A stretch of DNA of 64,000 bases, from positions 124,001 through 188,000 of the forward strand of contig NZ_JAHLLW010000007.1 in assembly GCF_019426345.1 (NCBI RefSeq), given 5' to 3'. Position numbers and translations under genes: made by a program. This DNA comes from Marinomonas lutimaris (GTDB lineage: Bacteria; Pseudomonadota; Gammaproteobacteria; Pseudomonadales; Marinomonadaceae). Every line of letters starts with the position of its first letter. Position 1 is the first letter of the stretch. Positions 9,527 through 16,486 of this stretch are shown one piece after another. Under the pieces are notes generated by a model, which worked only from the letters and a program-made list of their open reading frames with translations, was not told where the DNA came from and made no database searches.

Positions 9527-9802
9527 TTGACTCCAGACTATATTTTGACTCCAGACAAGTCACGAATTATCGAAATGGCTTGGGAAGATCGCACGCCATT
9601 TGAAGCCATTCAAACTCTTTATGGTCTTTCAGAGCCTGATGTTATTTTGTTAATGCGCAGCAATCTAAAATCTAAAGCCTTTAAAAATTGGCGGGCTAGA
9701 GTATCTGGGCGTGCAAGTAAACATTTGGCGCTGCGCAATCCTGATATTTCTCGTGGTTACTGTAAAACGCAGTATAAAATCCGCGCTAACAAAGGTTACT
9801 AA
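9527..9802 (+). CDS. TIGR03643 family protein
   Basis: A small basic 91-residue protein of a conserved uncharacterised family, recognised by MAWEDRTPFEAI, a helix-turn-helix-like centre (GLSEPDVILLMRSNLK) and the C-terminal WRARVSGRASKH. It starts at TTG 9527, with AAGGG six bases upstream. An 18-bp tandem duplication covers the start region, so a second in-frame TTG (9545) with the same context follows and the protein has a repeated ILTPD. Its function is unknown; the fold suggests nucleic acid contact, which is only an inference. Confidence 0.75.
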   Translation: MTPDYILTPDKSRIIEMAWEDRTPFEAIQTLYGLSEPDVILLMRSNLKSKAFKNWRARVSGRASKHLALRNPDISRGYCKTQYKIRANKGY

Positions 9803-9848
9803 TTATTTGAGCCATTATTAGCTTCGGAGTAATGAAAGTGATGCTGCA

Positions 9849-10268
9849 TTACGCGGCATCACTTTCACGAAAATCGACTAGTTCGTCATCAAACACTACG
9901 TTGCTTTCATCTTCGTTATATACCACATCTTCATCTGGTTCTATCACTAGGTCTTCAAGCGTTTTTTTAGGCGCAGTTTCTGCTAGATCAAGCTGTGCGC
10001 TGGCAGCCTTGTTTGCTTTTTTAGTTTTCTGAGGGCTTTTCTTTTTGTTACTAAAGACGTCTAAAATAGAGTCTTTGTTCTGTGCAAGATACATGGAAAG
10101 CGCTTCTTTTTGACTGTGATCTCCAGCTAGTTCGCTTTGATCCAAAATCTCATATAGCGCTTCAGCAGTATCCAACAATTTGTCGTACGCATCGGCTTCC
10201 GCTTTTGAAGTAAACGTCATTTTTTCGATTCCATCGCGTTCTACAACATATTTGATAATTACAGGCAT
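9849..10268 (-). CDS. yebG: YebG-family SOS-induced protein
   Basis: The N-terminal 75 residues match E. coli YebG closely (IIKYVVERDG, EKMTFTSKAEADAYDKLLDTAE, a central EALSMYLAQNKDSIL). YebG is a small DNA-damage-inducible protein of unclear role. At 139 residues this one is longer than the E. coli protein (about 96) because of a lysine-rich linker and then an acidic tail from about residue 100. A nearly perfect LexA box lies 22 bases upstream of the start, agreeing with SOS control. It is convergent with the TIGR03643 gene. Confidence 0.88.
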   Translation of the reverse strand: MPVIIKYVVERDGIEKMTFTSKAEADAYDKLLDTAEALYEILDQSELAGDHSQKEALSMYLAQNKDSILDVFSNKKKSPQKTKKANKAASAQLDLAETAPKKTLEDLVIEPDEDVVYNEDESNVVFDDELVDFRESDAA

Positions 10269-10289
10269 AATCCACCTCGTGAAAAATAA

Positions 10290-10309
10290 TACTGTATAAA
10301 TATACAGTT
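10290..10309 (-). promoter_or_regulatory. LexA box (SOS operator) for yebG
   Basis: TACTGTATAAATATACAGTT matches the gammaproteobacterial LexA consensus CTGT-N8-ACAG with an AT-rich centre, placed just upstream of the yebG start on the reverse strand. Confidence 0.9.
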
Positions 10310-10395
10310 ATTTTTCGTTGTTTGTCTAGCGCTTTTATTTGTTGATCCTAACAATGATTGTTAAAGTAGCCTGCTCAATAAAGGAAACACTTTTT

Positions 10396-11268
10396 ATGCC
10401 TGTTGATTTTTCCCAATTAGACTTTTCCATTCTGATGGATCACGTTGAGATTGTTTTAACAGTCGCTTGGATTTTATTGTCTTACATTGTTCGACGTTAC
10501 ACTAAGCGCGCTATTCGACTCCATCAAAAGATTGAACACGATAAGAAACGTCAAAGAATTAATACCGTCGACAATATATTTAACCTGTTTTTGGTGGTTG
10601 GTCTGGTTCTAATTTGGTCATCTGAATTGCAAAATATTGCTATCTCAATCGCCGCCTTCATGGTGGCATTGGTTATCGCAACGAAAGAATTTATCGCCTG
10701 TATCGTTGGTGCGTTTTATCGCGCTAGTACACGGCCGTATCAAGTTGGTGACTGGATACGTATCGCTAATTATGAAGGCGAAGTGACCGACAGTGACTGG
10801 CTATCGACAACCTTATTTGAAGTGGATTTGAAAGGCGGTAGTTATACTTATACAGGCCGTACAACAGTGGTTCCGAATAGCGTATTGCTGCTGAATACCG
10901 TACAAAATTTAAACTACATGCGCCGTTATGTGACGCATACGTTTTCTATTTCTCGTCATGCGGATGATGTGAACTTGTTTACGATAAAAGAACAGATTCT
11001 CGATAAAATTCGCCAATACAGCGAGCATTTTCACGATGTGGCTATTCGTTATAACAGCCTCATTGAGAAACGTTTGGACATCAAGATTTCAGGCCCCGAG
11101 CCGCGAGTTCGAATTACAACAACGGTTGAAGGCTATAACGTTTTTACTATTTCATTGTTCTGCCCAACCGATGAAGCGGTTGAAATAGAGCAAAAAGTCA
11201 CCGAAGATTTTATGAGATTCTGGTATGAAAAACGCGACATGAATGCTAACGGAGTACAGGAAGAATGA
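10396..11268 (+). CDS. Small-conductance mechanosensitive channel family protein (MscS-like)
   Basis: A 290-residue inner-membrane protein with about four hydrophobic segments (near residues 15-35, 60-80, 85-105, 110-125) followed by the MscS beta domain (RPYQVGDWIRIANYEGEV, TTVVPNSVLLLNTVQNLN) and a cytoplasmic alpha/beta C-terminus. It would release solutes at hypo-osmotic shock or act as a tension-gated pore. The ATG at 10396 has AAGGA about ten bases upstream; the open frame upstream to 10339 lacks one. It overlaps the next lipoprotein gene by four bases (ATGA), so the two are translationally coupled. Confidence 0.85.
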   Translation: MPVDFSQLDFSILMDHVEIVLTVAWILLSYIVRRYTKRAIRLHQKIEHDKKRQRINTVDNIFNLFLVVGLVLIWSSELQNIAISIAAFMVALVIATKEFIACIVGAFYRASTRPYQVGDWIRIANYEGEVTDSDWLSTTLFEVDLKGGSYTYTGRTTVVPNSVLLLNTVQNLNYMRRYVTHTFSISRHADDVNLFTIKEQILDKIRQYSEHFHDVAIRYNSLIEKRLDIKISGPEPRVRITTTVEGYNVFTISLFCPTDEAVEIEQKVTEDFMRFWYEKRDMNANGVQEE

Positions 11269-11855
11269 TGCGATTTACTCGTACTATTGCAACTCTTATG
11301 CTGATATCAACTTCAGTGCTTTTGGTCGGTTGTAATAGCTTCCGTGTCAGCGAAGATGATGTAAATAAAGAAGTTGCTAAGCAATTAGCTCAGCCACAGG
11401 AAAATCATATTCAGCTGACTTTAGACAGTAATACCCTCAATCTGGACCTTTTGGTAACATCTGCACAGATCGATTTTACCGAGCGCGATGGTGGTCTGGT
11501 ACTTGTTGATCTTATGAGTAAAATGACCGGTACTTTAACTGCATTTGGTCAGACTTTTTCACTGACTACAAATGTGAACCCTTCTTTTGAATCTGGTGTG
11601 AGAATCGAAGAAGATCGCTTGTATTTGGTCGCGCCAAAAATCACCCAAATTGAGGTAGAAGGTTCAAGCTTTAACGACAAAATGCTGCGATCTACTTTAG
11701 GATCTTTACATGATGATTTTGAAAAGGCGCTGGTGCAGTATTTTGATGAACATCCAGTCTACGTACTAAACCATTCTCCATTTGAAAAAACCGCCGCGTC
11801 CTTGGTGAAAGACATCATTATTAAAGAAGATTTCTTAGAGCTTTCTATTTTTTAG
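11265..11855 (+). CDS. DUF1439 lipoprotein (YceB-like)
   Basis: The 196-residue protein has a lipoprotein signal peptide with lipobox LLVGC (acylated Cys near residue 23) and the DUF1439 fold seen in E. coli YceB: SEDDVNKEVAKQL at the start, a beta-rich centre and a C-terminal ALVQYFDEHPVYVLN motif. The family is uncharacterised; its members sit on the periplasmic face of a membrane. The gene overlaps the MscS-like gene by ATGA and may act with it at the envelope, though that link rests only on position. Confidence 0.8.
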   Translation: MMRFTRTIATLMLISTSVLLVGCNSFRVSEDDVNKEVAKQLAQPQENHIQLTLDSNTLNLDLLVTSAQIDFTERDGGLVLVDLMSKMTGTLTAFGQTFSLTTNVNPSFESGVRIEEDRLYLVAPKITQIEVEGSSFNDKMLRSTLGSLHDDFEKALVQYFDEHPVYVLNHSPFEKTAASLVKDIIIKEDFLELSIF

Positions 11856-11967
11856 GTAAGACGGGTCTAGGTAAGTTTCTACATAGTCACTATAATGCTC
11901 CAATACTACAGAACCCGATAGACTAAGCCTTAGCGCTTAATTATTGAATTAAAAATGAGGAAACAGC

Positions 11968-12447
11968 ATGTCGATTGCAGACAATCAAGTCGTTCAATTT
12001 CACTATACTTTGCGTCATGGCGAAGAGTTGATCGAAACTTCTGCGGGTAAAGATCCAGCGGCGTATTTACATGGCCACGGTAATGTTATTCCAGGGCTTG
12101 AAAAAGCAATGGAAGGAAAAGAAGTCGGTGACGAGTTTGAAGTTACCGTTGCTTGCGCTGATGCCTATGGTGAGCGTCATGAAGATCGTCAGCAACAAGT
12201 ACCAGTCAAACATCTACAAGGCGCGAAACGCTGGAAAGCTGGCATGGTTGCTATGGTGCAAACCGACAAAGGTATGCGTCAGGTAACCGTCGTGAAAGTA
12301 GGTTTGAAGCACGCCACGGTTGATTTGAATCACCCATTGTCTGGTAAAGACCTGACTTTCAACATTCAAATCGTTGACTCTCGTGAAGCGACGAATGATG
12401 AAATTGCTCATGGTCATGCGCACGGTGTTGGTGGTCATCATCACTAA
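11968..12447 (+). CDS. slyD: FKBP-type peptidyl-prolyl isomerase SlyD
   Basis: The 159-residue protein has the SlyD layout: a FKBP domain split by an insert-in-flap chaperone domain (about residues 66-130, from ADAYGERHEDRQQQVP) and a histidine-rich metal-binding tail ending HGHAHGVGGHHH. The VVQFHYTLRHGEELIETS strand and GHGNVIPGLEKAMEG are diagnostic. It should assist protein folding and nickel handling for hydrogenase or other metalloproteins in the cytoplasm. The tail is shorter and less Cys-rich than in E. coli. A strong terminator follows. Confidence 0.9.
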   Translation: MSIADNQVVQFHYTLRHGEELIETSAGKDPAAYLHGHGNVIPGLEKAMEGKEVGDEFEVTVACADAYGERHEDRQQQVPVKHLQGAKRWKAGMVAMVQTDKGMRQVTVVKVGLKHATVDLNHPLSGKDLTFNIQIVDSREATNDEIAHGHAHGVGGHHH

Positions 12448-12482
12448 GAGCAAAGCTCTTTAAGTATTGTTGTTTACAAAGA

Positions 12483-12517
12483 AAGCCCCTGTTATGGATG
12501 ACATAGCAGGGGCTTTT
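12483..12517 (+). terminator. Rho-independent terminator of slyD
   Basis: A 14-bp stem AAGCCCCTGTTATG / CATAGCAGGGGCTT with one mismatch, five-base loop and T-run. Confidence 0.85.
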
Positions 12518-12617
12518 GCGTTTTATCCTTTTATTTTTTGAGTTGTGAGGAAACGACTGATTTGAATCAAGTAATCGCAGCAAATAGTTAAATTTAATAA
12601 GAATCGTTATCAACTAC

Positions 12618-12646
12618 TTGACAGCTCTCGCCTTCATGCACATTAT
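12618..12646 (+). promoter_or_regulatory. Predicted sigma-70 promoter of fagA-fumC
   Basis: TTGACA (12618-12623), 17-base spacer, CATTAT (12641-12646). A Fur-like sequence begins two bases downstream, so Fur would block transcription initiation when iron is present. Confidence 0.6.
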
Positions 12647-12647
12647 T

Positions 12648-12666
12648 GATAATAGTTATCATTTAT
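12648..12666 (+). promoter_or_regulatory. Candidate Fur box
   Basis: GATAATAGTTATCATTTAT matches 13 of 19 positions of the Fur consensus and overlaps the expected transcription start. Its place before a FagA-FumC pair, whose relatives are Fur-regulated in Pseudomonas, supports the call. Confidence 0.65.
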
Positions 12667-12693
12667 GTTGTTGGATTTTCAGAGGGCAAAGCG

Positions 12694-13050
12694 ATGAGTC
12701 ATTATTTAGTGCCATTTTCAGTACTCGAGCAGACCATTCAGGGTGGGCAGTGTGCAGATTCCCCAGAAGTGCTCTATCATTATTTGAACTTAACAGAAGA
12801 GTACGCTGAGCGATTGAACATTACCGATGCAACTTTGCTGCATCAAAGAGTGTTTAATGTGTTGCTGGATACGGTTTGTGATACCAGTGTTGCGCCTCAC
12901 TGGCGCCAGACTTGTTTAGATAAGGTGTATTTGCCCTTGTCACACCTCAAACATTTAATTGTGACGTATCAAGATGCCAAGAACTATTTCAAGATGGAGC
13001 ATAATTTACGAATTTTGAGCCATTACTTTATTTCTTCCTTCGAACAATAA
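12694..13050 (+). CDS. fagA: FagA-like protein (Fur-associated gene, upstream of fumC)
   Basis: A 118-residue soluble protein without signal peptide, resembling the small FagA proteins that precede fumC in pseudomonads (length, alpha-helical character, pattern LYHYLNLTEEYAERL). In Pseudomonas aeruginosa fagA is the first gene of the iron-repressed fagA-fumC-orfX-sodA operon; its molecular function is unknown. The ATG at 12694 is preferred, with AGAGGG upstream; earlier starts would lie in the Fur-operator region. Only fumC follows here, 15 bases downstream; no sodA is present. The identification leans partly on context. Confidence 0.7.
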   Translation: MSHYLVPFSVLEQTIQGGQCADSPEVLYHYLNLTEEYAERLNITDATLLHQRVFNVLLDTVCDTSVAPHWRQTCLDKVYLPLSHLKHLIVTYQDAKNYFKMEHNLRILSHYFISSFEQ

Positions 13051-13065
13051 GGACATCATTTACTA

Positions 13066-14442
13066 ATGAAAATGCGTATTGAAAAAGATAGCATGGGCGA
13101 ATTAGAAGTCCCAGAAAAAGCACTCTATGGCGCCCAAACACAACGAGCCATTAACAACTTTCCTATCAGCGACGAGCCACTTCCAGAAGCCTTTATTCGC
13201 TCTCTTATCTTAATCAAGGCCGCCGCTGCACGAGCTAATGAATCCCTTGAATGCATAACGCCTGAAATGTCTAAAGCGATTCAAAATGCCTGTGACGAAC
13301 TTCTAAACACCGACGATTTGATGCAGCATTTTCCTGTGGATGTATTTCAAACAGGCTCGGGTACCAGCTCGAATATGAATGCTAACGAAGTGATCGCAAC
13401 CATTGCCAGTAAAAAGTTGGGAGCACGCGTTAATCCAAATGATCATGTGAATTATGGTCAAAGCAGCAACGATGTTATTCCTAGTGCTATTCATGTCAGC
13501 GCCACATTGGAATTAACTGGTCATCTTTTGCCTGTATTGGTTCATCTAAAAGACACTATTCTAGAGAAAGGCACAGCTCTGGCGGGATACACTAAAACTG
13601 GCAGAACACATTTGATGGATGCTATGCCAGTTCGCATGGATCAAACCTTTCATGCTTGGGCGGCTCAGCTGCAAGATCATATCGATAACTTAACCTATCT
13701 GGAGAACAAAACGACTCAATTGGCGCAAGGAGGTACCGCAGTGGGAACGGGTATTAATGCCCATCCAGAATTCGCTGAACTATTTGCCAAAGAACTGTCT
13801 AACCTAACAAATGTCACTTTCAGCAAGGGTAATAACTTTTTTGCCTTGATTGGTTCTCAAGATACTGCTGTTGCCTTATCTGGTCAGTTAAAAGCGGTAG
13901 CGGTGACTTATATGAAAATTGCGAATGACCTTCGTTGGATGAATTCTGGCCCATTAGCAGGGTTAGGTGAAATTTCCCTACAAGCCTTGCAACCAGGTTC
14001 ATCTATTATGCCAGGTAAAGTGAATCCAGTGATTCCAGAAGCAACGGCTATGGTCGCGGCGCAGGTGATAGGTAATGACGCGGCGATTACCATAGGTGGG
14101 CAATCCGGTAATTTCGAATTGAACGTCATGTTACCAATGATTGCCAAGAATCTATTAAACAGTATCAAGCTGCTGGCAAACAGTGGGCAGCTTTTGGCTG
14201 ACAATGCTATTGCGACACTAGTGGTAAATGAAGATAAATTGAACCAAGCATTGCATCGTAATCCTATTTTAGTGACCGCACTTAATCCGATTATTGGTTA
14301 TGGCAAAGCCGCAGAAATTGCCAAAAAGGCTTACAAAGAAGGTCGTCCAGTGGTGGATGTTGCCGAAGAAGAAACAGACATTAGCCGAGAAGAATTACTT
14401 ACTTTATTAGATCCAGCCAAGCTAACCCACGGGGGGATTTAA
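13066..14442 (+). CDS. fumC: Class II fumarate hydratase (FumC)
   Basis: The 458-residue enzyme reversibly hydrates fumarate to L-malate in the TCA cycle. It carries the fumarase/aspartase signature GSSIMPGKVNP (about residues 312-322) plus TGSGTSSNMNANEV and TGRTHLMDAMPV, and matches the family length exactly. Class II fumarases need no iron-sulphur cluster, so they replace class I enzymes under iron shortage or oxidative stress; the Fur-like promoter ahead of fagA fits this. It follows fagA by 15 bases and is closed by a strong terminator. Confidence 0.95.
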   Translation: MKMRIEKDSMGELEVPEKALYGAQTQRAINNFPISDEPLPEAFIRSLILIKAAAARANESLECITPEMSKAIQNACDELLNTDDLMQHFPVDVFQTGSGTSSNMNANEVIATIASKKLGARVNPNDHVNYGQSSNDVIPSAIHVSATLELTGHLLPVLVHLKDTILEKGTALAGYTKTGRTHLMDAMPVRMDQTFHAWAAQLQDHIDNLTYLENKTTQLAQGGTAVGTGINAHPEFAELFAKELSNLTNVTFSKGNNFFALIGSQDTAVALSGQLKAVAVTYMKIANDLRWMNSGPLAGLGEISLQALQPGSSIMPGKVNPVIPEATAMVAAQVIGNDAAITIGGQSGNFELNVMLPMIAKNLLNSIKLLANSGQLLADNAIATLVVNEDKLNQALHRNPILVTALNPIIGYGKAAEIAKKAYKEGRPVVDVAEEETDISREELLTLLDPAKLTHGGI

Positions 14443-14498
14443 TAAAGTGGAGAAAAGGTTTCCTTATTTGGTTGTTCCCTTACCTAATAAGGAAAACG

Positions 14499-14526
14499 AG
14501 CCAGCGCCCGCGCTGGCTTTTTTTTG
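14499..14526 (+). terminator. Rho-independent terminator of fagA-fumC
   Basis: Perfect stem AGCCAGCG / CGCTGGCT with a four-base loop and a run of eight T's. Confidence 0.9.
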
Positions 14527-14700
14527 TCTTGGCGCTATTCTTTTCGGCATAAGCAAAATTTACTTGTTAAGCGCTTTTTTAGGTGTGATGTTGGTTAGCT
14601 TGCGATCTTATATACCACTCATGTTGCATCCCTAATTTATTAAGAATGTGCATAAAACAATCAATTTTCAAAAACACCATTAAATAGTGCAGCGCTAATA
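14527..14700. other. Intergenic, no gene seen
   Basis: AT-rich stretch between the fumC terminator and the emr promoter. A 62-codon frame starting at GTG 14447 crosses it but reads through the terminator and is not credible. The whole non-coding interval 14443-14792 otherwise holds only the terminator, promoter and operator listed separately. Confidence 0.6.
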
Positions 14701-14730
14701 TTGACGGGTTGAGGGCATAATAGCGATAAT
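14701..14730 (+). promoter_or_regulatory. Predicted promoter of the MarR-EmrAB operon
   Basis: TTGACG (14701-14706), 18-base spacer, GATAAT (14725-14730), directly upstream of the palindromic operator. Confidence 0.5.
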
Positions 14731-14732
14731 TT

Positions 14733-14763
14733 AATTGCCTAGGCATCTATTGCATAGGCAATT
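14733..14763. promoter_or_regulatory. Candidate MarR operator
   Basis: Inverted repeat AATTGCCTA...TAGGCAATT, whose left half contains the perfect palindrome TGCCTAGGCA. It lies just after the -10 box and 30 bases before the MarR gene, the usual position for MarR autorepression. Confidence 0.6.
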
Positions 14764-14792
14764 TTCTTTATGTCACTCTAACTAGGCTGAAA

Positions 14793-15284
14793 ATGACTCA
14801 ATCCCCCCAAGACTCTCATGAGTTTTTATTTACTAATATTGGATTTTTACTCGGTAAAACCAATCAGATAAAAGATCGTTTACTTGATCAATTCTTGATT
14901 GAAGAGGACATTACAGCGGGTCAAGTTAAGGTGCTGTTTAGACTTTATTTCCAAAATAATCAGCGTTCTTCTGATATTAGTAAGTCATTAAACGTTGATG
15001 GCGGTGCAATGACGAGAATGTTGGATCGGCTGGAGAAAAAACACTTAATTCAGCGAATAGCTGATCCTGATGACCGTCGTTCCGTTTTAATTAAATTAAC
15101 TGACAACGGCCATATTGTGACATCCCGTGCTATTCCTCTTGCTCAAGCTGCCATTGACAATTTAACCGAATGTTTAACATTCGAAGAAAAGCAAAATTTA
15201 TTACATGGCTTAAGTAAAATTGTTGCCTCGTTTCTATCAGAAGATTGCCCTTCTTCTCTTTTTAAAACTAATGGTGAAAAATAA
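14793..15284 (+). CDS. MarR-family regulator of the efflux operon
   Basis: The 163-residue protein has the MarR winged-helix core: RSSDISKSLNVDGGAMTRMLDRLEKKHLI followed by the wing DPDDRRSVLIKLTDNG. It heads an operon with EmrA- and EmrB-like genes (two bases before the next start), the arrangement of E. coli emrRAB, where EmrR represses the pump until a drug or phenolic ligand releases it. The palindromic operator in its own leader supports autoregulation. The actual ligand is unknown. Confidence 0.85.
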   Translation: MTQSPQDSHEFLFTNIGFLLGKTNQIKDRLLDQFLIEEDITAGQVKVLFRLYFQNNQRSSDISKSLNVDGGAMTRMLDRLEKKHLIQRIADPDDRRSVLIKLTDNGHIVTSRAIPLAQAAIDNLTECLTFEEKQNLLHGLSKIVASFLSEDCPSSLFKTNGEK

Positions 15285-15286
15285 TC

Positions 15287-16477
15287 ATGCAAGACAATGT
15301 TGAAAACACAGTGACACCAAAAAACAGCAAGCGAACTAAGAGCTTAGTGATTCTGTTTAGTATTGTTGTGCTTGGTGCATTAGGTGCTGGCTGGTACTAC
15401 AAAGAGTATGTTGTTGGCAATCAAAATACAGATGATGCCTACGTTCAAGGCAATATCGTTTCTATCACGTCTGAAACGGAAGGAACGGTTACGCGTATTA
15501 CCGTTGACGATGGTGATTTTGTGCAGAAGGGACAAGTGTTAGTCAGTTTTGATAACGCCGATGCAGATCTCCAATATGAAAATGCCAAATCAGAATTAGC
15601 TCAAACAGTCCGCCAAGTAAGAGTTATGTTTAACAATGAGACCCAAGCGAAAGCGGTTGTTGAGTCTAAGAAAATAACGCTAAACAAAGTACAAAGAGAT
15701 TATGAACGCCGTAAAAATATGGTGAATGTCGGAGGCGTGACAAGAGAAGAATTAAGTCATGCAAAAGATACGGTGGATTCAGCTACCACGGAACTGGCTG
15801 TTGCGATAGAGCAATTGAATGCAGAATCATCCATGATCTCTGGTACAACAGTGGAAACACATCCGCTTGTTAAATCCGCGATTACCAGTTTGAAACAAGC
15901 TTATCTAGCTAAACAGCGAACAGACATTGTTGCCCCTGTGACCGGTTATGTAGCCCGTCGCCAAGTGCAGTTGGGCCAACGAGTTTCGCCAAGCTCAACA
16001 CTCATGGCCGTTGTGCCACTAAACGAAGTATGGGTAGACGCAAATTTTAAAGAAACTCAATTGGATGATATGCGTATTGGTCAGCCAGTTTCTATGGTTA
16101 GTGATTTGTATGGTGACGAGGTTATTTTTCACGGCACCGTAGAAAGCTTAGGCATTGGTACAGGCAGTGCTTTTTCTGTGTTACCGGCACAAAATGCCAC
16201 AGGTAACTGGATTAAGATTGTCCAACGCTTGCCTGTTCGTATCAAGCTAGACGGTGATGATATTGCACGTCACCCTTTGCGTATTGGTCTTTCTATGAGT
16301 GTTGATGTGGACACCACAGATATGTCGGGGCAATTGTTATCGACCACCAGTCCCAAAATGCCGCGTTTTGAAACGAATGCTTATAACCAACCTACAGAAA
16401 AGATTCAGCAGGTTATCAGCCAGATAATCAAAGACAACGATGCTCAGCTTAAACAGACATCTACTGATAAATCGTAA
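15287..16477 (+). CDS. emrA: EmrA/HlyD-family membrane fusion protein
   Basis: The 396-residue adaptor is anchored by one N-terminal membrane helix (about residues 19-37) with its bulk in the periplasm. It contains the EmrA lipoyl motif QNTDDAYVQGNIVSITSETEG, a coiled-coil hairpin (about residues 95-190) and the VDANFKETQLDDMRIGQPVSM barrel motif typical of EmrA/VceA. It would link the EmrB-like transporter to an outer-membrane channel; none is encoded nearby, so a TolC-type protein from elsewhere is expected. It lies between the MarR and MFS genes in one operon. Confidence 0.88.
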   Translation: MQDNVENTVTPKNSKRTKSLVILFSIVVLGALGAGWYYKEYVVGNQNTDDAYVQGNIVSITSETEGTVTRITVDDGDFVQKGQVLVSFDNADADLQYENAKSELAQTVRQVRVMFNNETQAKAVVESKKITLNKVQRDYERRKNMVNVGGVTREELSHAKDTVDSATTELAVAIEQLNAESSMISGTTVETHPLVKSAITSLKQAYLAKQRTDIVAPVTGYVARRQVQLGQRVSPSSTLMAVVPLNEVWVDANFKETQLDDMRIGQPVSMVSDLYGDEVIFHGTVESLGIGTGSAFSVLPAQNATGNWIKIVQRLPVRIKLDGDDIARHPLRIGLSMSVDVDTTDMSGQLLSTTSPKMPRFETNAYNQPTEKIQQVISQIIKDNDAQLKQTSTDKS

Positions 16478-16486
16478 GGTCGACTT

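Noticed and set aside
9834-9866. 11-bp hairpin GAAAGTGATGC / GCATCACTTTC between convergent genes
   Set aside because: Neither strand has a T-run and one arm is yebG coding sequence; it may be a weak bidirectional terminator but cannot be claimed.
14447-14635. 62-codon frame after fumC with a hydrophobic C-terminus
   Set aside because: It starts with GTG and reads straight through the strong fumC terminator; composition is that of terminator and AT-rich spacer.
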